From Glaesserella parasuis (GTDB lineage Bacteria; Pseudomonadota; Gammaproteobacteria; Enterobacterales; Pasteurellaceae): 64,000 bases of DNA. Shown here in pieces: positions 33,247-41,997 of the stretch (its first letter is position 1; each line of letters opens with the position of its first letter). Location: contig NZ_MUXW01000001.1 of the NCBI RefSeq assembly GCF_002015085.1, positions 36,708 through 100,707 on the forward strand, in the 5' to 3' direction. The notes under the pieces were generated by a model that saw only the letters and a list, made by a program, of their open reading frames with translations, was not told where the DNA came from and made no database searches. Both the position numbers and the translations under genes were made by a program.

Positions 33247-33294
33247 CAAGCGGTCAGATAAGTAAATTATTTTACAGATCTGACCGCTTGGTTT
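33247..33294 (+). terminator. secA terminator built from paired uptake words
   Basis: CAAGCGGTCAGA and TCTGACCGCTTG, opposed DNA-uptake words, form a 12-bp stem followed by GTTTT, in the 68-bp gap between secA and mutT. Confidence 0.7.
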
Positions 33295-33310
33295 TATACA
33301 AGGAATTATT

Positions 33311-33727
33311 ATGTCTAAACCTCTTATTCAAGTTTCAGCTGGAATTATCCGCAATGAATTTGGGCAAATTTACTTAACACAACGTTTAGAAGGACAAGAT
33401 TTTGCTCAGTCGCTAGAATTTCCTGGCGGTAAGGTGTCGCAAGGTGAAACACCTGAGGAAGCACTACGTCGCGAATTAGAAGAAGAAATCGGTATTTATG
33501 TGTTAAGTGCTTTCCCGTATGAACATTTCAGTTTCGAGTATCCAACTAAAGTGATTGAGTTTTTTTTCTATTTGGTGGAAGAGTGGGTAGGTGAACCTTT
33601 TGGTAGGGAAGGGCAAGAGGGATTTTGGATTGCTCAACAAGATTTAGAAGAAGGGCAATTTCCGCCTGCAAATAATACATTGATTAATAGGCTGAAATTT
33701 GAAGCCAGCTACTCATTAGAAAAATAA
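33311..33727 (+). CDS. mutT: 8-oxo-dGTP diphosphatase MutT
   Basis: Hydrolyses oxidised guanine nucleotides before they enter DNA. The Nudix box is complete: GGKVSQGETPEEALRRELEE followed by EIGI (residues about 38-61). The start ISAGIIRNEFGQIYLTQRLE is the usual first strand of the fold. Length 138 is slightly above the E. coli enzyme (129). The secM-secA-mutT order is that of E. coli. A terminator separates it from secA, though read-through is possible. Confidence 0.94.
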   Translation: MSKPLIQVSAGIIRNEFGQIYLTQRLEGQDFAQSLEFPGGKVSQGETPEEALRRELEEEIGIYVLSAFPYEHFSFEYPTKVIEFFFYLVEEWVGEPFGREGQEGFWIAQQDLEEGQFPPANNTLINRLKFEASYSLEK

Positions 33728-33757
33728 TAAAAACTAACGATATTTTTCTATATGCTT

Positions 33758-33797
33758 AAAAATAGCGACAAGAAATAGTAGCATTGTCGCTATTTTA
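33758..33797. terminator. Bidirectional terminator between mutT and cydC
   Basis: TAAAAATAGCGACAA and TTGTCGCTATTTTA form a 13-bp stem with A and T tails between two convergent genes. Confidence 0.85.
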
Positions 33798-33849
33798 TTG
33801 TTCTATGCTATGCAAAATGTCGACCTAGGACAAAATAACTTTAACATCC

Positions 33850-35514
33850 TTACCTCAGAATCGCAGAAGCTATCCGATAAACCCGATCAAACTGTTCCAA
33901 CCCGTTTAGACGATGGGTAATCATCAGCAAGGTTTTTCCTTGAGTATGGGATAAAATCTGTTTTAGTATCTGTTGCTCTGTATCTCGATCTAATCCTTCC
34001 GTTGCTTCATCAAGTAAGAGAATATCGGCAGAGCTGAGTAATAGGCGTGCTAATCCTAATCGGCGTTGTTCGCCACCAGAGAGTGGACGACCGCCTTCGC
34101 CTAACCATAAATCTAAGCCTTGTTCTTCGAGAAGGTAGCTTAAATTAACTTTTGCCAGCGCTTCAGATAAAGCTTCGTCTGTGGCTTGTGGGTTGCCAAA
34201 GCGTAGGTTTTCACGCAGGGTATTGCTGAAAATGTGGACGCGTTGGCTAAGTACGGCAATTTGTTGGCGTAATGTTTTTTCAGGGTAATCTTTGATATTG
34301 CAACCATTTAAGAGGATCTCGCCGCTTGTGGCATCGTAATTGCGGGTGAGTAGTTGGAAAATTGTTGATTTTCCGCTACCCGTTTTACCTAATATGGCAA
34401 TGCGTTCACCTTTTTTTATCTCAAATGAAATATGGTTGAGTACTTGCTCGTGCTCTGGTGAATAGGAAAAACTTACCTGATTAAAGCTAATAAGCGGTTG
34501 GTTAGCCTCGGTTTGTTTCCATTGAGCTGTGCCATTAAATTGGACTGTCGGTTGCTGTGCGGTAATTTCACTGATCCGTTCTGCCGCTTCAATCACTTGT
34601 CCTAGATGTAAGAATGCCATTCCGATCGGCATTAAGATTTCAAGGGAAGCAAGCACGCAAAAGACAACTAAGGCGATAAGAGCTTCGGGGTTGTCTGCCT
34701 GTGGTACATTAATGGCGGCCGCTGATAAGTAAATCACGGCAGTGACTAAAATGCCGTTAATAAACATTAAGAGGGCATTTGACAAACCGCCTAACTGGCT
34801 TTCGTGGCTTTGTGCCTTGAGCCATTGCTGTTCTGTCTGTTTTAGTCTGTCTGTGGCTTTTGACAATACACCAAATAGTAAAAATTCGCCGTTAAGTTGG
34901 ATCCACTCGATAAACTGTGAGCGGTAGGTGGCTCTGGATTGTATCGCGATTTTGCCTAATTTTCTGCCTAAATGGTAAAAAAGTGTCGGGAAAATCAGCA
35001 ATAATACAACTAAACTGCCACAAATTACCCACGCTAATAAAGGCGAAACAAAAGATAAACCTATCCCCATAAACAGAATAACCATAATGGCACTGATAAA
35101 AGGGGAAAGTAGGTTTAGATAGAGTGTATCAAGGGTATCAACATCTGCAACAAGGCGGTTAAGCAACTCACTGTGGCGATAACGATTTAATCCTGCAGGG
35201 CTAAGGGGAATGAGTTTGCTAAATACCGCAATGCGTAAATTAGCCAGTACACGAAAGGTGGCATCGTGTGTGACTAAGCGTTCAAAATAACGAGAAATAG
35301 TGCGACCGATAGCAAGTCCTCTTACCCCTGATGATGGATAAAAGAAATTAAAAAGTAGGCTTGAGCCAACTAAAGCAGACGCCGCTAAAAACCACCCCGA
35401 TAAACTGAGCAAGCCGATACTCGCAGTCAGACTGGTGATCGCCAAAATGATACCTAATGTTAAACGCCCAAAATGAGTTTTATACAGGGCAAGAAAAGGG
35501 AAAAGTGAACGCAT
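33850..35514 (-). CDS. cydC: Thiol/heme ABC exporter subunit CydC
   Basis: Half of the CydDC transporter, which exports cysteine and glutathione (and binds heme) and is needed to assemble cytochrome bd. An N-terminal six-helix ABC domain is followed by an ATPase domain with Walker A AILGKTGSGKST, signature LSGGEQRRLGLARLLL, Walker B ILLLDEATEGLD and H-loop ITHRLNGLE. Length 554 fits the family (573 in E. coli). It follows cydD by 3 bp. The order cydD-cydC is the usual one. Confidence 0.93.
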   Translation of the reverse strand: MRSLFPFLALYKTHFGRLTLGIILAITSLTASIGLLSLSGWFLAASALVGSSLLFNFFYPSSGVRGLAIGRTISRYFERLVTHDATFRVLANLRIAVFSKLIPLSPAGLNRYRHSELLNRLVADVDTLDTLYLNLLSPFISAIMVILFMGIGLSFVSPLLAWVICGSLVVLLLIFPTLFYHLGRKLGKIAIQSRATYRSQFIEWIQLNGEFLLFGVLSKATDRLKQTEQQWLKAQSHESQLGGLSNALLMFINGILVTAVIYLSAAAINVPQADNPEALIALVVFCVLASLEILMPIGMAFLHLGQVIEAAERISEITAQQPTVQFNGTAQWKQTEANQPLISFNQVSFSYSPEHEQVLNHISFEIKKGERIAILGKTGSGKSTIFQLLTRNYDATSGEILLNGCNIKDYPEKTLRQQIAVLSQRVHIFSNTLRENLRFGNPQATDEALSEALAKVNLSYLLEEQGLDLWLGEGGRPLSGGEQRRLGLARLLLSSADILLLDEATEGLDRDTEQQILKQILSHTQGKTLLMITHRLNGLEQFDRVYRIASAILR

Positions 35515-35517
35515 AGC

Positions 35518-37299
35518 TTATTGATTTCCTAATAATTCTGCAAAAAAACCTTGTAAGGCAAGCTCGGTAAAGTTTCCACGTTGGATAATTTGCCCTTGTT
35601 TCATTACCCAAATTTCATCAGCTTCTTTTAAATCTTCAATACGATGGGTAATCATCAATGTGGTTTGCTCTCGGCTGAGATTGTTCAATGCACTTAGCAC
35701 CTGTTGTTCCGATTGCATATCAAGGCTAGCGGTAGGTTCATCAAGTAATAGCAGTTGAGATCGGCGTAATAAGGCTCGAGCAATGGCAATACGTTGAGCC
35801 TGTCCGCCCGAAAGCCCGATGTTGCTATCTTGGATTTCTCGATCTAATCCCAAACGATAGACAAATTCATCAGCCTTTGACAAGGCAAGAGCATTTGTTA
35901 AATCGGTTTCGTTGGCGTGTTCATTACCTAATAGAATATTTTCTCGCAGTGAGCCTCGCATTAGCTGTGGATTTTGTCCAACCCACGCCAAAGTCGCACG
36001 CCATTGAGCCATATCGAGTTCTCTTAACTCAATGCCATTAATTTTCACGCTACCTTGATAAGATAAGAAACCCAGCAACATATTCATCAGTGAGCTTTTT
36101 CCTGCCCCACTTTGCCCCACTAAGGCAATATGTTGATGAGCCTGTAGTTGGAAATTTAACGGTTCCGTTAATGCTTTACCTTGTGGCGAGAGGATCACAC
36201 AATCTTGAGCGTGAATTTCAAGCGGTTGGTTTGGCACTTTTTTTTGCCCGGTGGTTTGAGCTAAAACTGTTTCACTTAAAAAATGCTCTAGGCTATCCGC
36301 CGCCCCGATTGCGGCTGCTTTATCGTGATAATAAACCCCTAATTCACGCAATGGTTGATAAAATTCGGGGGCTAACATCAAACAAAAAAAGCCGATAAAG
36401 AGGGTAACAGAAGTATCGTAAGCTCCAAAATTGAGTTCACCTAAATAGGTAAAACCGAAATAGACCGCCATTACCGCAATAGAAATGGCGGTAAAAAACT
36501 CTAATACCGCAGAAGAAAGAAATGCCATTTTCAGCACGTCCATTGTACTTTGGCGAAATTCTTCGGTGCGTTGGTAAATTTGCTCTGTCTGTTTGTCGGC
36601 TTGCCCAAACAAGCGGATCGTTTCTAGCCCTTTTAAGCTATCTAAAAACTGTCCGCTCAAACGAGAGAGAATACCGATATTTCTTTGATTTGCTTCAGCA
36701 GCTTTAATACCAGCTAACGCCATAAACAATGGCAACAGAGGCAAGGTAGCAAATAGAATTAAGCCAGCCGCCCAGTTCAACGGAAAAACAGCCGCCAAAA
36801 TAGCAAGCGGTACGATGAAGGATAGATATTGCTGTGGCAAGTAGCGAGCGTAGAAATTATGGATATTTTCTACTTGTTCTAACATTAACGTTGCCCAGCT
36901 TCCTGCAGGGCGTTGTTGGATCGACATTGGACCGATTTGAGACAACTTAGCCATTACTTGCTCACGCAAATGAACACGCAACATTTGCCCAGCTTTAAAA
37001 CCTGTCCGTTCTCTTAACCAAAGCAATATCGCTCTGCCTGCAAAGCAAGCCAGTAATAATCCAAGTTGTGACAGAAATTCTGTCGGTGAACGATGCTCGA
37101 CAATCATCTGATGTAACATTGTGGCAAGTAAACCCATTTGTGCGATTAATAACATTGCACTGAATGAGCCGAATAAGACATTTAAATAAAGCCACTTTTT
37201 TACAATTTTTTGCTGTTGGCGTAGCCATTTTTGTAATTGTTTTTGACGTTGTTTTTCCACGAGTGTCCACTTATATGTGCGTAAATGATGAAATTTCAA
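35518..37299 (-). CDS. cydD: Thiol/heme ABC exporter subunit CydD
   Basis: Partner of CydC. The 593 residues have a membrane domain (TMs between about 35 and 330) with the family stretch QRPAGSWATLMLEQVENIHNFYARYLPQ interrupted in the usual manner by charged loops, then Walker A VGQSGAGKSSLM, signature LSGGQAQRIAIARALL, Walker B LLLDEPTASLD and ITHRIEDL. Length agrees with E. coli CydD (588). It is the first gene of the pair; the type III toxin gene lies 5 bp upstream on the same strand and could be cotranscribed. Confidence 0.93.
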   Translation of the reverse strand: MKFHHLRTYKWTLVEKQRQKQLQKWLRQQQKIVKKWLYLNVLFGSFSAMLLIAQMGLLATMLHQMIVEHRSPTEFLSQLGLLLACFAGRAILLWLRERTGFKAGQMLRVHLREQVMAKLSQIGPMSIQQRPAGSWATLMLEQVENIHNFYARYLPQQYLSFIVPLAILAAVFPLNWAAGLILFATLPLLPLFMALAGIKAAEANQRNIGILSRLSGQFLDSLKGLETIRLFGQADKQTEQIYQRTEEFRQSTMDVLKMAFLSSAVLEFFTAISIAVMAVYFGFTYLGELNFGAYDTSVTLFIGFFCLMLAPEFYQPLRELGVYYHDKAAAIGAADSLEHFLSETVLAQTTGQKKVPNQPLEIHAQDCVILSPQGKALTEPLNFQLQAHQHIALVGQSGAGKSSLMNMLLGFLSYQGSVKINGIELRELDMAQWRATLAWVGQNPQLMRGSLRENILLGNEHANETDLTNALALSKADEFVYRLGLDREIQDSNIGLSGGQAQRIAIARALLRRSQLLLLDEPTASLDMQSEQQVLSALNNLSREQTTLMITHRIEDLKEADEIWVMKQGQIIQRGNFTELALQGFFAELLGNQ

Positions 37300-37304
37300 T
37301 TAAA

Positions 37305-37841
37305 TTACTGAGATTTTTCAAAACCCTGATAATATTCTTCAAGCAATTTAAAATTACAACAATATTGTTCAAAGTTATCTTTTTTATTAATTGCTTTTGA
37401 ATAAACTTTAGTTGCTTTCTCCTTTATTTTTCTTTGATTTATTGGGTTATTGATAAAAAGCATTTCTTTCATCAACAATGAAGCATATTTATGCTCTTCT
37501 TCAAATTCTTTAGTAAGATCTATGTCTTCAATAACAGTATCTAAAACAGGAAACATATTGTTTAGTTTAATACCCGCAATAGTTTTTTTATTATCGAAAC
37601 CCGTTGTAATTTTAATAACAAAACGCTTATCAAATGGTTTCTTATTATTTTTAGTATTGGGGGCTGATGATAATGGAGCAAAATAAGAAATATGGTTAAT
37701 TGTTAATACAACGCCAACAAAAATACGCCTTTTATTTTTATCCAATTCTTTTTCGGGAGAAATACGAGTATCAATAGAGTGTAAAAATTTTGTATATTCA
37801 GGATTAATTCTGCACAATTTGAGTTGAAGTTCTTGTTTCAT
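37305..37841 (-). CDS. Type III toxin-antitoxin endoribonuclease (ToxN/AbiQ-like)
   Basis: A 178-residue protein resembling ToxN/AbiQ, the endoribonucleases that cut their own antitoxin RNA and other transcripts and cause abortive phage infection. The N-terminal half shows the family pattern FLHSIDTRI, then RIFVGVVLTINHISYFAPLS followed by SAPNTK, close to the IGIVLEI...KYLAPLTSPK of ToxN; the Pro-Leu-Ser-Ser and Lys region belongs to the active site there. A Lys-rich helical C-terminus follows. Upstream on the same strand come an intrinsic terminator and 2.8 copies of a 34-bp repeat, the diagnostic type III layout. AAAGGAAT precedes the ATG. Similarity is from memory of the family, but the layout makes it strong. 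Confidence 0.82.
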   Translation of the reverse strand: MKQELQLKLCRINPEYTKFLHSIDTRISPEKELDKNKRRIFVGVVLTINHISYFAPLSSAPNTKNNKKPFDKRFVIKITTGFDNKKTIAGIKLNNMFPVLDTVIEDIDLTKEFEEEHKYASLLMKEMLFINNPINQRKIKEKATKVYSKAINKKDNFEQYCCNFKLLEEYYQGFEKSQ

Positions 37842-37861
37842 ATTGATATTCCTTTATAAAC

Positions 37862-37890
37862 ACAAAAAGGCACTTACCGTGCCTTTTTGT
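37862..37890 (-). terminator. Terminator between antitoxin RNA repeats and ToxN-like gene
   Basis: ACAAAAAGGCAC-GGTAA-GTGCCTTTTTGT on the minus strand is a perfect 12-bp stem with a five-base loop. In type III systems a leaky terminator here sets the ratio of antitoxin RNA to toxin mRNA. Confidence 0.88.
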
Positions 37891-37895
37891 TTTAT

Positions 37896-37990
37896 ATCGC
37901 ACTTTAATGGTAGCGTTCACCACATATACATCGCACTTTAATGGTAGCGTTCACCACATATACATCGCACTTTAATGGTAGCGTTCACCA
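37896..37990 (-). ncRNA. Type III antitoxin RNA: 2.8 tandem copies of a 34-nt repeat
   Basis: Two full 34-bp copies (37896-37929, 37930-37963) and a 27-bp partial copy (37964-37990), identical where they overlap. On the transcribed minus strand each unit contains TGGTGAACGCTACCATTAAA and ends GTGCGAT; TGGT and ACCA within it can pair as a short stem. The order promoter, repeats, terminator, toxin gene matches ToxI and AntiQ antitoxins; the lactococcal AntiQ also has about 2.8 repeats, of 35 nt. The repeat is the likely cleavage and binding unit for the toxin. Confidence 0.82.
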
Positions 37991-38020
37991 AATCAGGATA
38001 TTAATCCTATCGCCTTTGAT

Positions 38021-38047
38021 GGTATAAATTTTCTATATAAAAGTCAA
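38021..38047 (-). promoter_or_regulatory. Candidate promoter of the type III locus
   Basis: On the minus strand TTGACT and TATACC are 15 bp apart, about 30 bp before the first repeat. The spacing is a little short but the position is right for an antitoxin RNA promoter. Confidence 0.5.
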
Positions 38048-38079
38048 TCTTTATTTGGCGTGCTAATTTCCATTAAAAA

Positions 38080-41000
38080 CTAATCAAATTCATACCGATA
38101 CATCAAATCTACCGCTTGATTGATACTTGACACCCATTGCAAATAGAGACTTGGGGCAAGGCGGTAGCGTAAGGTTAATTCGGTAAGAGGGGCGAAAAGT
38201 CCTACGCCATATTTTACTTTGAATTTCGGTGTTAAACTACCACTGACGACGACTTTTGTGTTGTCGCCAATCCCTGCGGTAGTGACATTGAGATCGTTGA
38301 TACCAAAGGCACTGCCGACGGTGCCAACGGTTTTACTGCTTTTTGATAAACTCATTCCAATTAAGGCGGCAGCAACGGAATTGCTTGAACCTGCATCGCT
38401 ACCACCGTCTAATCCTCGTCCAGTTAAAATGTAGGATAATGCCTGATCCTGTGACATTGACGGGGTTGAGAAGATTTTGACTTCGGGGGCATCAGCAATT
38501 CCCGTGACTTTAACCCCTGCAGTTACATTGGCATCTTCCATTGCTTCTGGGTTGCGGATCGCTTCAATGTCTAGGGTTGGTTGGGAAGGCAATCCAGTAA
38601 AGGATATAAGCCCTTTGCGGATAACGAGATCTTGCCCAAATGAGGCAAAGGTGCCGTTTTTTAAATGGACTTGTCCATATAAACCTAATCCTCGATTTCC
38701 TTGTTGGACTTTGATAATGCCGTTTAGATCTGTTTTAAGACCATAGGCATCTAATTTTACGTCGTTACCAATGTTAATAGCGACATCAGCTTTGATTGCC
38801 ATTCCGTTGTTATTTTGAGGCAAGTTCTTGTTTAGTAAAGCGGTAGCTTTGTTCTTGTTTTTTGCTGATCCGTCCATAATCACTTCGTCGCTACTGATGG
38901 TAACAGCACTTTCAGGTAGTTCTTCTACGGCAATTCTTGCCCAAGGAATATCAATATTTCCGCCAAGGATTAACTCTTTTGGCGTAGCTTTTATTTCAAT
39001 ATGTGGGCTGAGATCAACTTTGGCGATATTAGGAATATCAACACGGAGGCGGTTGGCCTGTGCTTTTATTCGTGTATGCCAAGCCTCTAGTTTTTGCCAA
39101 TTTGCATCGCCTTCAAGTAATAGTTGGCTTTCTTTCGTTTGAATATTGCCTTTTAAGGTTGAACTTGCACCTTTAAAGTTTAAGGCAAGCATTCCACCTG
39201 TTACATCAAATGGCATTGATTTAGAATGCACTTGTAGCCCTGTTAAGTTTAAATTGCCTAACAGTTGTGGAGATAGAGCTGTTCCACCCAGTGTTAAACG
39301 AGCGTTAATATCCCCATTAACTTTTTCATCTGTGCTAAGTAGCGGTTCGATTAAACGTAAATTTAGCTGATCTATATTGATGTTGCCAGACAGTCCTCGC
39401 TGTTTGGTAAGTTCTTTCATCAGTAGCTTGCTGGTTAAACGCCCGTTATTTTCTATGCGAATATCGCTATCCAAGCTCAAATTGTTTTCTGCGATTTTGC
39501 CATTTAATTTCAATGATGAAAGGGACAGAGGGAAACTGCGTCCGTTCAGTTTTTGTGTAAATTTAAGGCTATTTGAAAGTAGCTCTACATTAACTTCTGG
39601 CGATTTTTGGCTAAACCAAGCTACGTCGCCTTTGGCATTGATGATACCCGTCAATATACTCTCTTTCGGCAAGTATTCTTGTAGCATTTCAAGGTTAAAT
39701 TGTTTGATTTCAAACGGCACTTTCCCCTCTTTACCTGCACTAAATGTTTGTGGCAAGCAGAGCGTTGCTTTTGGATTTCGCCAACAATGTGCGGAAACAT
39801 CTGCTTTAAGTTCTTGATTGTGATAGCTAACTTGTAGATTTTTATCATTTTTCCATTCGCCAACAGGGGTATGGATATTGAGATTACTTAGTTCACCTTG
39901 CCATTGTTGTTTGCTACGATCAAACTTCCCTGCTAACTGAAGCTGGATACCCACAGGCTTTCCTTTAGCGGTCAGTTTCAGGCTATGATTTGCTTCACTA
40001 CCATTTGCTGTAAGATTAGCGTTCTCTAGCGTTATTTCGCCGTAAGTTAATTGACGCAAGCCTATTTCGAGATCACCTTGCACTTGTTGTGCGGTTCTTA
40101 CTTTCCCTTTGGCATTGAGATGTTGTAGCTGAAATTGATCATAGGCTACATTATTAGCGATAAGATCGAGATCTAAACTAGGTTCATTGATATTTCCCTG
40201 TAGCTTAATTTGTCCGTTGATATTGGCTTTTAAGTGTGGGATTAAACCTTGTAAATTCGGGGCTTTAATGGTGGCATTGAAATCAGATTTTTCGCCTAAA
40301 ACACCTTGCATTACAATGCGGTTTTCGCCATAAATTAAACTTGCTTCAGGGATATTGAGTAAGGTGTTATGATCTGCTGTCAAGGTGCCTTTTAACTGTA
40401 AATGCTTTTGCTGTAAGTTGCCGTGCAAATCCACATTGTCTAGTACAACCGCCCATTCATTGCCTGTTTCACCTCGCCCAACAAAGCCTTGAGAACGAAA
40501 TTCCCCCGATAGTAACGCAACCCATTCAGGAAAAATGGATTTAGTATTGACATTCTGTAAGGCAAGGTTGGATTGCCATTCTAAGCCGTTTGTCCAATCG
40601 ACTTTGCCACTGAATTTGGTTTGCCCTTGTAGTGCGTTGAGCAATGCTTCATTGACTGCAAAATAGGTTAATTCCCCCTGCCCTTTTAGGCTTAAATCTG
40701 CTGGGGGAATGTTCATACCTTTGGCGGATAAGCTACCGTTTAAGTAGTAATTGAGTAGATCGCCTTTTAAAGCGAGGTCGATTTTTTCAAAGACAAGCGG
40801 ATCTTTACCTTTCCCTGAGATAAAAGGATAGCTGAATTTTGGGCTTTTAATGCTGAGATCAAGCGGTGTTTTAGGCTCCGAAAATTGCACAGTGCCGTGT
40901 ATATTTGCCTTGAAAGCACCGCTTGTTTTGAGATCTAATTTTGCGATGCCAAAGAGTTCCCCAGACAAAATAAGCTCTGCCTGACTTGTCGGGATTGCAA

Positions 41001-41985
41001 GCTCTTTTAAATGTGGAATTTGGGCATTGAGCTTCCAATCTAAAGGATAATTACCTGACAAGGTGAGTTTGCCAATTCCTGAAATGGTGCCTTTGTCGCT
41101 TTGCAGGTTGAGTTTTTGCAATTCCACCGATTGTTCGTCAGATTTCGCTTGTAACTCAAGCAAACTGATTTTTAATAGCGATTTTTCGCTTATACCTTTA
41201 GCGGTCTTAACTTTCTGGCTCAACTGCAATTGTTTTGCTTGAAATTCCGGCACAGAGAGATTAACAGGTAATTGAATAGGATCTAATTTGGTTAAGATCG
41301 GTTGTGCAAGTTGTTGTTTTAAGGCTTCCCAATCTATTGGCTGAGAGGGTGAGTCAGCGACTTTTTGAGGCTTTTCCGTGGTTTGTTGCGGTGCAAGGGA
41401 AACGGTTAAACCTTGTAATTGAGTTGGGGATAATGAAAGGCTCTTCCCTTTTCCTTGAATGCCCGATTGGAAATGCTGTAAGCCAATATTAAGTTCATCA
41501 ACTTGAACCTTCACATTGTCTATGCTTATCTGTTTTAACGATACGCCAATTGGAAGATTAAACTCACCGCTTGTTTGTGTATTTGGAGTGGACGGGGGAA
41601 GTTTGCTGGTATCAACCGCCACTTGCGTGTCTTTGATTGCAATCTTTTCCACACAGGCTGAATATGTCAATAAGCAACTGAAATCTAAATGTAATTCCGC
41701 TTGTCCAACTCGAACATTGACCCCGTTGAGCTGATACGCAGTATCCGTAAGCGTTAAGCCATTTTGTAGGCTTCCCTCCACTTTGCCAATCGAAAGCGGA
41801 TCTAACCATTTATCTGCAAGGGTTAAAGCGGTTCTTTGCCCCATTCCTGTTGCAAGAAAAGCTAAAGGCAATAAAAGCAAAATCAGTAGCACACATAAAC
41901 CACGCCATAACCAACGCCATTTTGTGTTGTGGGGTTTTACTGCTGTATCATTGGGTGATTGTGCTAAAGATTGCTCTTTTTCCAT
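38080..41985 (-). CDS. tamB: Translocation and assembly module subunit TamB
   Basis: Large inner-membrane-anchored bridge protein that works with TamA in outer-membrane assembly and lipid transport across the periplasm. The 1301 residues begin with a short cytoplasmic tail and one membrane helix (about 24-47, GLCVLLILLLLPLAFLATGM), then a long run of amphipathic beta strands forming the hydrophobic groove, and the DUF490 C-terminus with GLYGQVHLKNGTFASFGQDL and a final YRYEFD. The length fits the family (1259 in E. coli). It follows tamA by 12 bp, closing a four-gene envelope operon. Confidence 0.95.
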   Translation of the reverse strand: MEKEQSLAQSPNDTAVKPHNTKWRWLWRGLCVLLILLLLPLAFLATGMGQRTALTLADKWLDPLSIGKVEGSLQNGLTLTDTAYQLNGVNVRVGQAELHLDFSCLLTYSACVEKIAIKDTQVAVDTSKLPPSTPNTQTSGEFNLPIGVSLKQISIDNVKVQVDELNIGLQHFQSGIQGKGKSLSLSPTQLQGLTVSLAPQQTTEKPQKVADSPSQPIDWEALKQQLAQPILTKLDPIQLPVNLSVPEFQAKQLQLSQKVKTAKGISEKSLLKISLLELQAKSDEQSVELQKLNLQSDKGTISGIGKLTLSGNYPLDWKLNAQIPHLKELAIPTSQAELILSGELFGIAKLDLKTSGAFKANIHGTVQFSEPKTPLDLSIKSPKFSYPFISGKGKDPLVFEKIDLALKGDLLNYYLNGSLSAKGMNIPPADLSLKGQGELTYFAVNEALLNALQGQTKFSGKVDWTNGLEWQSNLALQNVNTKSIFPEWVALLSGEFRSQGFVGRGETGNEWAVVLDNVDLHGNLQQKHLQLKGTLTADHNTLLNIPEASLIYGENRIVMQGVLGEKSDFNATIKAPNLQGLIPHLKANINGQIKLQGNINEPSLDLDLIANNVAYDQFQLQHLNAKGKVRTAQQVQGDLEIGLRQLTYGEITLENANLTANGSEANHSLKLTAKGKPVGIQLQLAGKFDRSKQQWQGELSNLNIHTPVGEWKNDKNLQVSYHNQELKADVSAHCWRNPKATLCLPQTFSAGKEGKVPFEIKQFNLEMLQEYLPKESILTGIINAKGDVAWFSQKSPEVNVELLSNSLKFTQKLNGRSFPLSLSSLKLNGKIAENNLSLDSDIRIENNGRLTSKLLMKELTKQRGLSGNINIDQLNLRLIEPLLSTDEKVNGDINARLTLGGTALSPQLLGNLNLTGLQVHSKSMPFDVTGGMLALNFKGASSTLKGNIQTKESQLLLEGDANWQKLEAWHTRIKAQANRLRVDIPNIAKVDLSPHIEIKATPKELILGGNIDIPWARIAVEELPESAVTISSDEVIMDGSAKNKNKATALLNKNLPQNNNGMAIKADVAINIGNDVKLDAYGLKTDLNGIIKVQQGNRGLGLYGQVHLKNGTFASFGQDLVIRKGLISFTGLPSQPTLDIEAIRNPEAMEDANVTAGVKVTGIADAPEVKIFSTPSMSQDQALSYILTGRGLDGGSDAGSSNSVAAALIGMSLSKSSKTVGTVGSAFGINDLNVTTAGIGDNTKVVVSGSLTPKFKVKYGVGLFAPLTELTLRYRLAPSLYLQWVSSINQAVDLMYRYEFD

Positions 41986-41997
41986 AACATTATCTCA

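Noticed and set aside
37896..37990. Tandem repeats considered as a CRISPR array
   Set aside because: The 34-bp units abut directly with no spacers, and there are no cas genes; the type III antitoxin layout explains them.
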